Source: Anaerococcus jeddahensis
Lineage (GTDB): Bacteria; Bacillota; Clostridia; Tissierellales; Peptoniphilaceae
DNA: 64,000 nt
Direction: 5' to 3'
Assembly: GCF_001182725.1 (NCBI RefSeq)
Contig: NZ_CWHU01000005.1
Span: 62,001-126,000, forward strand
The notes beneath the pieces are model-generated. The model was not told the origin of the DNA. It saw only the letters and a program-made list of their open reading frames with translations, and ran no database searches. The position numbers were made by a program, and so were the translations under genes. The stretch's first letter is position 1; each line of letters begins with the position of its first letter. Below are positions 7,650 through 17,174 of this stretch, piece after piece.

Positions 7650-8831
7650 ATGGATAGATTAATAGGAACAGTATCAACGGGTGTAAGGACACCTATTATT
7701 GAGACAGGAGATAACTTAGTAGATATAGTATTTGATAGCGTAAACAAAGCTGTTGAGTCAAAAAATATCGAAATAAACGACAAGGATGTAGTTTGCGTTA
7801 CAGAATCCCTTGTAGCAAGAGCTCAAGGAAACTACGCAAGTTGTGAACAAATTGCTAAAGACATCAACAATAAATTTAAAGGTGATGAAATAGCAATCTT
7901 ATTCCCAATTTTAAGTAGAAATAGATTTTCTATAATGCTAAAAGCTTTCGCTTTGAGTGGAAAAAAACTTCACATTTGCTTATCTTATCCACAAGATGAG
8001 GTAGGAAACTACATTATGGACAGAATGGATTTATTTGAAAGTGATGTAAATCCTTATTCAGATATTTTAACAGAAGAAGAATTTAGAAAACTTGCAGGAG
8101 ATTACAAACATCAATTTACTGGAGTTGACTACATTTCACTTTACAAAGAAATGGCAAAAAATAGTGAGGTTCATTTCTTCAACAATCCAAAAGATGTACT
8201 AAAATTTACAAAAAGTGTTTTAGTTTGCCAAATTCATACTAGAGATTTAACAAAAAAACTTCTAGAAAAATCTGGAGCAAAAGAAGTATACGGACTTGAT
8301 GAAATAATGACACAATCAGTTGATGGATCAGGCTATAATGAAGATTACGGTTTACTTGGATCAAATCTTTCTACAGAAGATGTAGTAAAATTATTCCCAA
8401 GAGATGGACAAAAATTGGTAGATGAGCTTCAAGAAAAATTTATTGAAAAATATAATAAACAAGTTGAAGTTATGATCTACGGTGACGGTGCTTTCAAAGA
8501 TCCAGTAGGAAAAATTTGGGAGCTTGCAGATCCAGTTGTTTCCCCTGCTTTTACAAAGGGACTTTCTGGAACACCAAACGAATTAAAAATAAAATATATA
8601 GCTGATACCGAATTAAAAGATTTATCAATTGAAGAAAGAACCGCAAAAATGAGAGAAAGAATTTCTCAAAAATCAGAAGACTTAAAAGGAAGTGATGAAA
8701 CACTAGGAACAACACCTAGACAAATTACAGATCTTTTAGGATCACTTTGCGATTTAACTTCAGGTTCTGGAGATAAAGGAACTCCTGTCGTTCTTATTCA
8801 AGGGTATTTTGATAATTATTCAAATGATTAA
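7650..8831 (+). CDS. CofE-like (coenzyme F420-0:L-glutamate ligase family) protein
   Basis: The 393-aa protein begins with VSTGVRTPIIETGDNL and contains DVVCVTESLVARAQGN, patterns of the F420-0:gamma-glutamyl ligase family (CofE, PF01996). CofE adds glutamate to F420-0 using GTP, but anaerobic Firmicutes of this kind are not known to make F420, and no other F420 gene is visible here. The true acceptor is therefore probably another molecule. A TATAAT at 7625-7630 and a strong AGGAAGGAG precede the ATG, and a terminator follows, so it is a single-gene unit. Confidence 0.8.
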   Translation: MDRLIGTVSTGVRTPIIETGDNLVDIVFDSVNKAVESKNIEINDKDVVCVTESLVARAQGNYASCEQIAKDINNKFKGDEIAILFPILSRNRFSIMLKAFALSGKKLHICLSYPQDEVGNYIMDRMDLFESDVNPYSDILTEEEFRKLAGDYKHQFTGVDYISLYKEMAKNSEVHFFNNPKDVLKFTKSVLVCQIHTRDLTKKLLEKSGAKEVYGLDEIMTQSVDGSGYNEDYGLLGSNLSTEDVVKLFPRDGQKLVDELQEKFIEKYNKQVEVMIYGDGAFKDPVGKIWELADPVVSPAFTKGLSGTPNELKIKYIADTELKDLSIEERTAKMRERISQKSEDLKGSDETLGTTPRQITDLLGSLCDLTSGSGDKGTPVVLIQGYFDNYSND

Positions 8832-8859
8832 AAAAAAAGCCGCGAGGCTTTTTTTTTAT
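8830..8859 (+). terminator. Terminator after CofE-like gene
   Basis: AAGCC-GCGA-GGCTT hairpin with an A-run before and a T-run after it, directly at the stop codon. Confidence 0.8.
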
Positions 8860-8887
8860 AAACTTGGAGGATTAAAAAAAATTTAAG

Positions 8888-9862
8888 ATGAAAGAAAAAA
8901 AAGATCCTAAACAGCTTTCAGAACAAGAAAAACTTAAACATATACTTGAAAGAAATGCTGCTATAAAAATTTTAAGAAAAGATAGGCACAAAGATAAATT
9001 TGCCCACGAGCCTTTAAGTAATAGAAAAAAAATTTTCCTAATGAGTTTTGCCGCAATACTTATGGCAAATGGAACTCATTTTTTTAAATATCCCAACCAT
9101 TTTGTAATAGGTGGAGTAGAGGGGGCATCCATACTGCTTTCAAATAGCCTTCCTCTTTCTCCCGCCCTAATAACTTTAATTTTAAATGTGACTTTATTGG
9201 TTGTGGCATATTTTATTTTGGGAAAAAAATTTGTAATAAAAACAGGATATGTATCCATACTAAATTCCTTGACAGCCCTTTTACTAAGTAAAATAATTCC
9301 CCATACAACTCCCTTTACAGATAATAAATTATTGGAATTATTTTGCGCAGTTTTAATACCAGCTGTAGGCTCTTCAATTTTATTTAATTTAGCCGCATCA
9401 AGCGGGGGCACAGATATAATTGCCATGATTATAAATAAATACACAAAATTAAATATAGGAAAATCACTTTTGATGGGAGATTCTATTTTGACCATACTAT
9501 CAATAAAAATTTTTGGAGTGGAAATAGGAATTCTTTCCTGTCTAGGACTTTTGATGAAGGGAGTCGTTGTAAATGAATTTATAAAATCATTTAATACAGC
9601 AAAACTATTTTTAATAATCACATCAAAGCAAGAAGAAATAAGCGTATTTATTAGAGATAAATTAAATAGGTCGGCAACCGTAATAGATGGGACAGGCCTA
9701 TATTATAAAAAAGACCAATCAGTATTTTTGTGCGTAACAAATGATTATGAGGCAGTTTTATTTAGAAAATTTATAAAAGAAATTGACCCACGCTGCTTTA
9801 TAACAGTTCTAGATACCTCATCAATAATAGGTAAGGGCTTTTATACTACAGATTTGCAATAA
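8888..9862 (+). CDS. YitT family membrane protein (DUF161 + DUF2179)
   Basis: The 324-aa protein has a charged N-terminal tail of about 45 residues, then five to six membrane helices containing GGVEGASILLS and SSGGTDIIAMIINKYT, followed by a soluble DUF2179 domain (about residues 235-320) ending in DPRCFITVLDTSSIIGKGF. This is the layout of YitT/YpjC-type proteins, whose transport or sensing role is not established. The nearest RBS (GGAGG) is about 18 nt upstream; an in-frame TAA at 8873 rules out an earlier start. A terminator separates it from the convergent VTT gene. Confidence 0.85.
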   Translation: MKEKKDPKQLSEQEKLKHILERNAAIKILRKDRHKDKFAHEPLSNRKKIFLMSFAAILMANGTHFFKYPNHFVIGGVEGASILLSNSLPLSPALITLILNVTLLVVAYFILGKKFVIKTGYVSILNSLTALLLSKIIPHTTPFTDNKLLELFCAVLIPAVGSSILFNLAASSGGTDIIAMIINKYTKLNIGKSLLMGDSILTILSIKIFGVEIGILSCLGLLMKGVVVNEFIKSFNTAKLFLIITSKQEEISVFIRDKLNRSATVIDGTGLYYKKDQSVFLCVTNDYEAVLFRKFIKEIDPRCFITVLDTSSIIGKGFYTTDLQ

Positions 9863-9895
9863 AAAAACTCCTGATTTTTCAGGAGTATTTTTTAT
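9861..9895. terminator. Bidirectional terminator between convergent genes
   Basis: ACTCCTGA-TTTT-TCAGGAGT with flanking A- and T-runs; it serves the YitT gene and, on the other strand, the VTT gene. Confidence 0.85.
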
Positions 9896-10488
9896 TCCAA
9901 AAATAATTTTAAATGGTACATAAAGTAGGCTATTATTAAAATTTCTAAAAATTTTGCCACAACCATTATTTTTATGTATTCTTTAAATCTGATTTTTTTA
10001 AAACCTGCAACCATGGATAAGGCGTTGTCAGGGGCAAATGGAGTTGCACTTGTTATAAACAAAATCTTTTTGAATTTTTTACTACTTTGTCTTGTTGCGC
10101 TTTCATATTTTTTGAGATTCTTTTTTGGAATAAAAATATTTAAAAATCTTTTTCCATAAATTCTTGTTAAAGTATAATTTATTACTGCAGTCATAAGGCC
10201 AGTAATATAATTTAAAAATAAACCGAATTTTTGTCCAAATAAGGCAAAACCAATTATTATAAAAATGGTTGTTGGAATAAATGGAACAAATCCAATCATT
10301 ACCTTCAAAATTATAAAAATTAAAGGAGCAAGGTATGTAAAAGCTCCGATATAATCATATAATTTGTCGGAATCTGTAAGAATTCCAAGTTTATATAATT
10401 TATATAGAAAGCTCAAAAATAAAATCGAAAGTCCAAGGCTTATTAATATTTTAATTTCTTTGCTGTATTTTTTTAAAAAATATTTCAT
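9892..10488 (-). CDS. VTT-domain (TVP38/TMEM64, DedA-like) membrane protein
   Basis: The 198-aa protein has about five helices. The VTT-type core includes FIPTTIFIIIGFALFGQKFG and a later ATPFAPDNALSMVAGFKKI, where Pro-Asp-Asn in a re-entrant segment is typical. Homologues act in lipid scrambling or in coupling to the proton gradient; the exact role here is unknown. It sits alone on the minus strand with the rubredoxin gene 62 nt upstream behind a terminator. Confidence 0.8.
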   Translation of the reverse strand: MKYFLKKYSKEIKILISLGLSILFLSFLYKLYKLGILTDSDKLYDYIGAFTYLAPLIFIILKVMIGFVPFIPTTIFIIIGFALFGQKFGLFLNYITGLMTAVINYTLTRIYGKRFLNIFIPKKNLKKYESATRQSSKKFKKILFITSATPFAPDNALSMVAGFKKIRFKEYIKIMVVAKFLEILIIAYFMYHLKLFLE

Positions 10489-10511
10489 AATTAGTTTTTA
10501 ATACGGACTTA

Positions 10512-10541
10512 GAAAAAAGAGAGGCCGAGGGCCTCCCTTTA
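10512..10541 (-). terminator. Terminator of rubredoxin gene
   Basis: GAGGCC-GAG-GGCCTC stem followed by a T-run on the minus strand. Confidence 0.8.
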
Positions 10542-10549
10542 AAAAAATC

Positions 10550-10708
10550 TTATTCTTGTTCTTCGAACATATCTTTACCTACTCCACAAACTGGGCAAAC
10601 CCAATCTTCTGGAAGGTCGTTGAATTCTGTTCCTGCATCGATTCCGTTATCTGGATCTCCTTTTGCAGGATCATAGATATATCCACAAGCTGTACATACG
10701 TATTTCAT
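10550..10708 (-). CDS. Rubredoxin
   Basis: The 52-aa protein reads [18 protein letters not shown] at the start and [16 protein letters not shown] near the end. The two CxxC-G-Y and CPxCGxxK knuckles (Cys5, 8, 38, 41) bind a single iron with four thiolates. Rubredoxin is a soluble one-electron carrier, in anaerobes usually feeding oxygen- or peroxide-detoxifying enzymes. AAAGGAGA lies just upstream of the ATG on the minus strand. No partner oxidoreductase is adjacent. Confidence 0.97.
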   Translation of the reverse strand: MKYVCTACGYIYDPAKGDPDNGIDAGTEFNDLPEDWVCPVCGVGKDMFEEQE

Positions 10709-10861
10709 AATATTCTCCTTTCATTTGTTATATTTACATTATACTACAAAATAAAAAAAATCAATAATTTAGGAATTTGTACAAAATTTGACAATTTTTT
10801 TTAAAAAGATAAGAAACTTAATTTTCTTTGGGTATATAATTAATAGAGATGAGGGATTAAG

Positions 10862-11260
10862 ATGGAACTTATTAGAAACACAATGCCGACTGACCTAAAA
10901 ATGATAAAAAAATTTAGGGACGGGCTTGTTTTAAATTTAAAAAATAAAAATATAGATGAAAATTTAATTTTCAAAATTAGATTAATTTTGGATGAGCTAA
11001 TAATAAATTCATACGAACACGGAAACAGGTGTCAGTATGAAAAAATTATCGACACAACTTTTATGATGGATGATGAATTTTGTCTAATAAAAGTTAAAGA
11101 TGAGGGAGAAGGCATTGATTATCTTTTTGAAAATGACGGACTTCATGATCATGGCAGGGGAATCAAACTTGTTTATAGCCTAGCAGATGAGCTAATTATT
11201 AAAGATAATATCATAATTGCTTTTTTGAAAAGAGATTCCAAGAGAAAATTATATATATAA
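10862..11260 (+). CDS. RsbW/SpoIIAB-like ATP-binding (anti-sigma factor type) protein
   Basis: The 132-aa protein is a single GHKL ATPase domain: N-box LDELIINSYEHGN with Glu, Asn and His, G1 box KDEGEGID, and G2 box GRGIKLVYSLAD. This is the fold of the serine kinases RsbW and SpoIIAB, which bind sigma factors and phosphorylate antagonist proteins. There is no neighbouring antagonist (STAS) gene or sigma factor, so its partner is unknown. A terminator follows immediately, making it a single-gene unit. Confidence 0.8.
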   Translation: MELIRNTMPTDLKMIKKFRDGLVLNLKNKNIDENLIFKIRLILDELIINSYEHGNRCQYEKIIDTTFMMDDEFCLIKVKDEGEGIDYLFENDGLHDHGRGIKLVYSLADELIIKDNIIIAFLKRDSKRKLYI

Positions 11261-11295
11261 TACTTGGTAAGTTTATTTTATCAAGTATTTTTTTT
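11259..11295 (+). terminator. Terminator after RsbW-like gene
   Basis: AATACTTG / CAAGTATT stem with a 15-nt loop, then a long T-run. Confidence 0.75.
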
Positions 11296-11303
11296 GATAT
11301 TTA

Positions 11304-11331
11304 TTGATAATCTTATCACATATGATATAAT
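11304..11331 (+). promoter_or_regulatory. Promoter of the typA operon
   Basis: TTGATA and TATAAT with 16-nt spacing and a TGA extended -10, about 48 nt before the typA ATG. Confidence 0.65.
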
Positions 11332-11378
11332 AAATTGATGAATAAATAGTTTAATTTAGATAAGAAAGAAGTGATTTA

Positions 11379-13205
11379 ATGAAACGTGAAGATATAAGAA
11401 ATGTAGCGATAATCGCCCATGTAGACCACGGTAAAACAACTTTGGTTGATGGACTTTTAAAAACTAGCGGAATTTTTAGGGAAAACCAACAAGTTGATGA
11501 AAGAGTAATGGATTCAAATTCTATTGAAAAAGAGAGAGGAATTACAATTCTTTCAAAAAATACCGCAATTAATTACAAGGGAATAAAAATAAACATAATC
11601 GACACCCCAGGCCACGCTGATTTTGGTGGAGAGGTTGAAAGAGTTTTAAATATGGCTGAAGCTGTAGTTTTGGTTGTAGATAGTCGTGAAGGCCCAATGC
11701 CTCAAACAAAATTTGTTTTGAGAAAGGCAATTGACTTAAATTTACCTGCAATTATTTGTATTAATAAAGTTGATAGACCTGATCAAAGGGTTGAAGAAGT
11801 AATGGATGAAGTACTAGATTTATTTATTTCACTTGATGCTGACGAATCATATCTTGATTCACCATTTGTTTTTGCATCAGCAAAAGAAGGCTGGGCAAGT
11901 CTAGAATTTGGCGAAGAAAAAAATGATATGACAGATCTTTTGGATACAATAATTGATTACACTCCAGCTTTTGAAGCAGATCTAAAAGCTCCATTTAAAG
12001 TTTTGGTTTCAACAACAGATTATGACAATTATCTTGGAAGAATTGCAATCGGAAAAGTTGAAAGCGGACAAATAAATAAAAATGATTCTTGCATAGTTGT
12101 AAATTACAATGACAAGGATAGAAAAGTAAAATCAAAAATTGTTACAATTTATGAATTTGAAGGTCTTCAAAGAAGTGAAGTAGATAAAGCAGAATATGGT
12201 TCAATTGTAGCTCTTTCTGGAATGGAAGATATAAATATTGGAGATACAATTTGTACAGAAAATGATATGGATCCAATAGAATTTACAAAAATTTCTGAGC
12301 CAACTTTATCAATGACTTTTTCTGTAAATAATTCACCATTTGCAGGACGTGATGGAGATTATGTAACAAGTAGACATATTAGAGATAGGTTATTTAAAGA
12401 AAAAGAAACAGACGTTTCTTTAAGAGTTGAACCAACTGATTCAACAGAATCTTTCAAGGTTTCAGGAAGAGGAGAGCTTCATCTTTCAGTTTTGATAGAA
12501 AATTTAAGAAGAGAAGGCTATGAATTCCAAGTTTCAAAACCTGAAGTTATGTTTAAAGAAGATGAAAATGGTAAAAAATTAGAACCAATTGAGCTTGCAA
12601 CAATTGATGTCGACCAAGAATATACAGGAGCAATAATTGAAAAATTAGGTCTTCGTAAGGGAGAACTAATTGATATGGCTCCAAATTCATCAGGCTATAC
12701 AAGAATGGTATTTAAAATTCCTGCAAGAGGACTTATAGGTTATAGGCAAGAATTTTTGACAGATACAAAAGGAACTGGAGTTTTAAATACAGAATTTGAT
12801 TCATACGAAAGATATAAGGGAGATATTGCAAAAAGACAAGCAGGTTCACTTATTTCTTTTGAAACAGGAGTTGCAACAACTTATGGACTTCACGCAGCCC
12901 AATCAAGAGGACAACTTTTTGTAAAACCACAAGATGAAGTTTACGAAGGTGAAGTTATAGGATCAAATGCTAAGGGAATAGACATTGACGTAAATGTTTG
13001 TAAAAAGAAAAAACAAACCAACGTCAGAGCATCAGCAGCTGACGAAGCCCTTGTCCTAACTCCTGCAAAAATTATGAGTGTAGAAGAGATGATGGAATTT
13101 GTGGAAGAAGATGAATTAATAGAAATTACTCCACACAATTTAAGAATTAGAAAAAGAATTTTAGATAATAATCTAAGGTATAAAGCTAAAAAAAATAACA
13201 AATAA
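11379..13205 (+). CDS. typA: Ribosome-associated translational GTPase TypA/BipA
   Basis: The 608-aa protein has the G1 motif HVDHGKTT, G3 [11 protein letters not shown], and G4 NKVDRPDQR of an EF-G-like GTPase, then domain II, the III/V EF-G-type domains, and the BipA-specific C-terminus ([20 protein letters not shown]). Full length for the family (about 605-615). It acts on the 50S subunit during ribosome assembly, especially under cold or other stress. RBS AAGAAGTGA; the next gene follows within 10 nt, then rex, suggesting one operon. Confidence 0.97.
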   Translation: MKREDIRNVAIIAHVDHGKTTLVDGLLKTSGIFRENQQVDERVMDSNSIEKERGITILSKNTAINYKGIKINIIDTPGHADFGGEVERVLNMAEAVVLVVDSREGPMPQTKFVLRKAIDLNLPAIICINKVDRPDQRVEEVMDEVLDLFISLDADESYLDSPFVFASAKEGWASLEFGEEKNDMTDLLDTIIDYTPAFEADLKAPFKVLVSTTDYDNYLGRIAIGKVESGQINKNDSCIVVNYNDKDRKVKSKIVTIYEFEGLQRSEVDKAEYGSIVALSGMEDINIGDTICTENDMDPIEFTKISEPTLSMTFSVNNSPFAGRDGDYVTSRHIRDRLFKEKETDVSLRVEPTDSTESFKVSGRGELHLSVLIENLRREGYEFQVSKPEVMFKEDENGKKLEPIELATIDVDQEYTGAIIEKLGLRKGELIDMAPNSSGYTRMVFKIPARGLIGYRQEFLTDTKGTGVLNTEFDSYERYKGDIAKRQAGSLISFETGVATTYGLHAAQSRGQLFVKPQDEVYEGEVIGSNAKGIDIDVNVCKKKKQTNVRASAADEALVLTPAKIMSVEEMMEFVEEDELIEITPHNLRIRKRILDNNLRYKAKKNNK

Positions 13206-13215
13206 GGTGGAAAAA

Positions 13216-13653
13216 ATGAAAAAGAGATTTGAAAGATTTCTTTCAAGTACTCTGCTTCTATCAGTATTAGTGGTTTTTATAGCAAATTTAATCCTAATTC
13301 TTACAAAAATTAACCCACAAGTAGTAAATGATATTTGGAATATTTCCTTTATCATTTCGTGGGTTATCATGTTGATATATCCTCTTTATATATTAATGGA
13401 AAAACAAACAAGAGGATATTCAATTTTTGTAGGAATAATTAGCATATTTGGATTTGCTGTATTAAGTTATCATGCCCTACTTGTGGCAAGCACTTACACA
13501 CCACTAATTCCAAAATTTATAGCAGTAGATGAAAGAATATCAAATTATTGGCAAGAACTATTTTATAGTGGACTTATTATCGTTTATATTGCTCATTTAT
13601 TAAATGTAATACTTTTAAATAGATTAAAATCAAAAGAAATAAAAAATGACTAG
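13216..13653 (+). CDS. Four-helix membrane protein, function unknown
   Basis: The 145-aa protein has four predicted membrane helices at about residues 10-30, 40-62, 73-97 and 115-140. A GTG at 13207 is an alternative start, but AGGTGG at 13205-13210 is well placed as the ribosome binding site for ATG 13216, so I take the latter. It lies between typA and rex in the same direction with short gaps. I do not recognise a family. Confidence 0.7.
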   Translation: MKKRFERFLSSTLLLSVLVVFIANLILILTKINPQVVNDIWNISFIISWVIMLIYPLYILMEKQTRGYSIFVGIISIFGFAVLSYHALLVASTYTPLIPKFIAVDERISNYWQELFYSGLIIVYIAHLLNVILLNRLKSKEIKND

Positions 13654-13664
13654 GGGAGGTTGTT

Positions 13665-14303
13665 ATGAAAAAAGGATCAAACGTTTCTTTATCAGTTATA
13701 AAAAGGTTACCAAAATATTATAGGTACCTAGAAGCGATTAATGAAAAAGGCATTGTAAGAGTTTCATCAAAGGAACTTTCACAAATCACAGGTCTAACAG
13801 CAAGCCAAATTAGACAAGATTTAAACCATTACGGTTGCTTTGGCCAACAAGGCTACGGCTACAATGTAAAAGAATTGATGGATGAGCTTGCAAAAATTAT
13901 TGGAGTAAACAAAGAATATTCAATGGTAATAATTGGATACGGAAATATAGGCCATGCTCTTAATCAATACTCAGGATTTAAAACTCTAGACTACTATGTA
14001 AAGGCAATTTTCGATAAAAACAACGAAGAAGTTTCTACAGATGAAGTAAAAGTTTTACCAATTGACGAATTAAAAGAATATTTGGAAAAAAATAAAATCG
14101 ATATAGGAATTATTACAACACCAAAAGAAGGTGCCCAAGAAGTTTGTGATATTCTTTGTGAAGGAGGAATAAAAGGAATTTGGAATTTTGCACCAGTTGA
14201 TTTAAAAACAAAAAATAATGTGGTAATAGAAAATGTTCACCTAGACGAATCATTATTTACCCTAACATATTTTATCAACTCACCAGAAGATTTCATTTTC
14301 TAA
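13665..14303 (+). CDS. rex: Redox-sensing transcriptional repressor Rex
   Basis: The 212-aa protein has the Rex N-terminal winged helix (VIKRLPKYYRYL, then TGLTASQIRQDLNHYGCFG) and a C-terminal Rossmann domain with GYGNIGHAL for NAD(H) binding. Rex represses fermentation and anaerobic respiration genes until NADH builds up, so it links gene expression to the NADH/NAD+ ratio. Length matches the family. GGGGAGG lies 6 nt upstream of the ATG. It is followed 7 nt later by an ABC-F gene. Confidence 0.97.
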   Translation: MKKGSNVSLSVIKRLPKYYRYLEAINEKGIVRVSSKELSQITGLTASQIRQDLNHYGCFGQQGYGYNVKELMDELAKIIGVNKEYSMVIIGYGNIGHALNQYSGFKTLDYYVKAIFDKNNEEVSTDEVKVLPIDELKEYLEKNKIDIGIITTPKEGAQEVCDILCEGGIKGIWNFAPVDLKTKNNVVIENVHLDESLFTLTYFINSPEDFIF

Positions 14304-14310
14304 AAAAATT

Positions 14311-16233
14311 ATGATTGTAGCTTCAGTATCAAATTTATCAAAATCCTATCCTACCCAAGATGTATTTTCAAATTTATCCTTTACTATAAATAAGGGAGAC
14401 AAAATTGGCCTAATAGGAAATAATGGTTCTGGAAAGTCTACACTATTTAATATATTAACAGGAGAAATTTCAAAAGATTCTGGAAATATACATATACCAA
14501 ACGATGTAAGTCTTGGTTATTTGAAACAACAATTAGGACTTATGTCTAACAAAAGTATATACGATTATTGTTTGGAAGTTTTTAAAGATCTGATAAAACT
14601 TGAAAAAAATTTAAGAGATCTTGAAATGAAAATGAGCGAGGAAAAAAATCCAGATAAGCTCAATGATATAATGGCAGAATATGCAAGAAAAAGCGAGGAA
14701 TTTGAAAAACAAAACGGCTATTCCTACAAATCAGAAATAAGAGGGGTTTTGATTGGAATGGGCTTTAGCGAAGAAGATTTTTCAAAAGAAATTTCGCTTT
14801 TATCAGGAGGACAAAAGGCAAGGGTTGAACTTGCCTGTCTTTTATTGGAAAAACCTGACCTTATTTTGTTAGATGAGCCGACCAATCACTTGGACATTAA
14901 GGCTATTAATTTTTTGGAAAATTTTGTGAAAAATTTTAACGGATCGGTTATTGTTATAAGCCACGATAGGTATTTTTTGGATGCGACAGTTTCCAAAATA
15001 TTTTTGTTAGAAAATGGTGGATTAAAAATTTATGATGGCGATTATACTTCTTTTATGAAACAAAGAAAAAAAGATTTGAAAGTTCAAAACCACCTTTACA
15101 AAACCCAACAAAAAGAAATTAAAAGGCAAGAAGAAATAATTGATAGGTTAAAAAATTTTGGCGGATCAAAAAGAAAAAGAGGAATTTCTCAATCAAGATC
15201 TAGACAAAAACTTTTGGATAAGATGGAAAGGGTAGAAAAACCTGAAAGTCTTAATGAAACAATAAATATAAGATTTACTCCAAGAATTGTTTCAGGAGTT
15301 GATGTATTAAGTGTAGATAAACTCAAAAAATCCTATGATAGGGAAATTTTTGAAGATATTTCTTTTAATATTTATAGAAATGATAGGGTTGCAATAATTG
15401 GAGAAAATGGTGTAGGAAAAACTACTTTATTTAAAATTATTTTAAACCAAGAAAGAAAAGATGACGGAGAAATAAAATTAGGATCTAGCGTAAAAGTTGG
15501 ATATTTTGACCAAGAACAAAAATCTCTTAATACGGAAAACACTTTGTTTGAAGAAATAAGAGAGGCTTATCCCGACCTTACAAATTATGAAATTAGGTCT
15601 TATCTTGCAAAAATAATGTTTTACCAAGATGAAGTTGATAAGCCAATAAATGAATTGTCCGGAGGTCAAAGGGCAAGAATTTCTTTATTAAAACTTATGC
15701 TTTCAGATTGTAATTTTATTTTGATGGATGAGCCAACCAACCATCTTGATATAGATTCGAAAGAAGCTTTGGAAGATGCTCTTATAGCGTACGAGGGGAC
15801 CGTTCTTGTAATAAGCCACGACAGGTATTTTCTAAATAAAATTGCTGTAAAAATTCTTGATATGCACAAGGATTATATGAAAGAATATTTGGGTAATTAC
15901 GATTATTATGTTGAAAAATTAAAAGAAGACTTGATGGAAGATGAGAAAAAACCAGAAATGACTCAAACCCAAATTAAAAAGGAAGAAAAAAAGAAAAAAT
16001 TACAAAGGCTTGAAATCAAAAAAATAAAAGATAAGCTAGAAAAATTGGAAAAAGAATCAAATGCTATTGATGCAAAAATTCATCACCTTACGGAAGAAAG
16101 CCTCAAGGAAGGTTTTTATGATGATCAAAAAAAAGTTATAGAAACTTTTAATATGATAAAAAATCTTGAAGATAAAAAGCAGAGATATCAGGATAAGTGG
16201 TTAGAATTATCTTTGGAATTGGAAGAAAATTAA
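14311..16233 (+). CDS. ABC-F family ATPase (ribosome-associated)
   Basis: The 640-aa protein contains two ABC domains in tandem and no membrane segments. Domain 1 has GNNGSGKST, LSGGQKARVEL and LDEPTNHLD; domain 2 has GENGVGKTT, LSGGQRARISL and MDEPTNHLD. A charged interdomain linker (about residues 250-315) and a C-terminal coiled coil (about 545-640) are typical of YdiF/Uup-type ABC-F proteins that act at the ribosomal E site. Housekeeping translation factor versus antibiotic protection cannot be told from sequence alone; position next to rex and typA favours housekeeping. Confidence 0.93.
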   Translation: MIVASVSNLSKSYPTQDVFSNLSFTINKGDKIGLIGNNGSGKSTLFNILTGEISKDSGNIHIPNDVSLGYLKQQLGLMSNKSIYDYCLEVFKDLIKLEKNLRDLEMKMSEEKNPDKLNDIMAEYARKSEEFEKQNGYSYKSEIRGVLIGMGFSEEDFSKEISLLSGGQKARVELACLLLEKPDLILLDEPTNHLDIKAINFLENFVKNFNGSVIVISHDRYFLDATVSKIFLLENGGLKIYDGDYTSFMKQRKKDLKVQNHLYKTQQKEIKRQEEIIDRLKNFGGSKRKRGISQSRSRQKLLDKMERVEKPESLNETINIRFTPRIVSGVDVLSVDKLKKSYDREIFEDISFNIYRNDRVAIIGENGVGKTTLFKIILNQERKDDGEIKLGSSVKVGYFDQEQKSLNTENTLFEEIREAYPDLTNYEIRSYLAKIMFYQDEVDKPINELSGGQRARISLLKLMLSDCNFILMDEPTNHLDIDSKEALEDALIAYEGTVLVISHDRYFLNKIAVKILDMHKDYMKEYLGNYDYYVEKLKEDLMEDEKKPEMTQTQIKKEEKKKKLQRLEIKKIKDKLEKLEKESNAIDAKIHHLTEESLKEGFYDDQKKVIETFNMIKNLEDKKQRYQDKWLELSLELEEN

Positions 16234-16287
16234 AAATTATTTGTTTCAAACGATATAGCATGGGTAAACTTATAGTGAGGAGGCATT

Positions 16288-16827
16288 ATGGGAGGATTTA
16301 AGAAATTTTTGTGGTCACTTATGACTATAGTATTGATAATAATTGCCGCAATTTTAGGAACCGTCTCTCTTGTTGACGATGGAATCAGGCATGATTTGTT
16401 ATCATATCTAGAAATTCAAAACTATAGATACGTGCTTCTAGGCGTTGCAATTGCTATTTTAATTTTTGCAATTATTCTTTTAATAGATATTATCGCAAAT
16501 CAAAATGATAAGCGTGAGTATTTAGTAGAAGATAATAATGGGGATATTTTTATAACTAGAAATTCTTTAGATGCAGCTGTGAATTCTTCAGTAAAAAAAT
16601 TTGCTGGAGCTGAGCTTACAGATTCAAAGGTTAAAATAATTAAAGGCGAAACCGTTGAAGCAAATATAAAATGCGATATTTTTGGAGACAGAGACTTTGA
16701 AGACTTGGGAAGAAAAATCCAAGCGGAAGTTGAAATGGGACTAAAAATGCTTACGGGCATTGAAAATGCAAATGCTCATGTTCAGCTAAACAAGGCAGAA
16801 AAATCTCAAGAAAGAGAAATTAGGTAG
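16288..16827 (+). CDS. amaP: Alkaline shock response membrane anchor protein AmaP
   Basis: The 179-aa protein has two N-terminal membrane helices (about residues 8-30 and 46-68) followed by a soluble Asp23-like domain with NSLDAAVNSSVKKF. AmaP anchors Asp23 at the cell membrane. RBS GTGAGGAGG precedes the ATG. It is the first of three genes (amaP, DUF2273, asp23) in the order common in Firmicutes, ending in a shared terminator. Confidence 0.88.
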   Translation: MGGFKKFLWSLMTIVLIIIAAILGTVSLVDDGIRHDLLSYLEIQNYRYVLLGVAIAILIFAIILLIDIIANQNDKREYLVEDNNGDIFITRNSLDAAVNSSVKKFAGAELTDSKVKIIKGETVEANIKCDIFGDRDFEDLGRKIQAEVEMGLKMLTGIENANAHVQLNKAEKSQEREIR

Positions 16828-16834
16828 GTACAAT

Positions 16835-17155
16835 ATGGAAAAAAATAAAGAAAATTTAGATCTTGAAAATAAAACTCAAGAAAAACAAGTATCCGCCTAT
16901 GACGTAGAAATGAGAAAACTAGACATAAGGGAAAAAAAGGAAAAAGAGTGCAAAGAATTTAAAGAAAAAAATAAGCACAAAATAATTGCCCTTATTTTGG
17001 GAATTGTGACTATTGGATCTTTATTTGATTATGGATTTTTTAGAACTTTAGGAATTTGGATAGTTTTAGGTTTTTGCTATTGTTTAGGTGGATGGTTTGA
17101 CAGAGATCCTAAAGTAATGGGATTTGTAATTAACTTATTAAAAAAATTTCAATAA
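16835..17155 (+). CDS. DUF2273 small membrane protein
   Basis: The 106-aa protein has a long charged N-terminal half (Glu/Lys-rich, probably helical) and two membrane segments in residues 50-88, ending in a short tail with DRDPKVMGF. The DUF2273 core is normally about 60 aa; the charged N-terminal extension here is additional. It sits between amaP and asp23, 7 nt after the former, and is presumably part of the same envelope-stress complex. Confidence 0.8.
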   Translation: MEKNKENLDLENKTQEKQVSAYDVEMRKLDIREKKEKECKEFKEKNKHKIIALILGIVTIGSLFDYGFFRTLGIWIVLGFCYCLGGWFDRDPKVMGFVINLLKKFQ

Positions 17156-17174
17156 AAAAAGATAGGGGAAAATT

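Noticed and set aside
10556..10804. 82-aa plus-strand ORF
   Set aside because: It is the antisense of the rubredoxin gene, which has a good RBS and four conserved cysteines.
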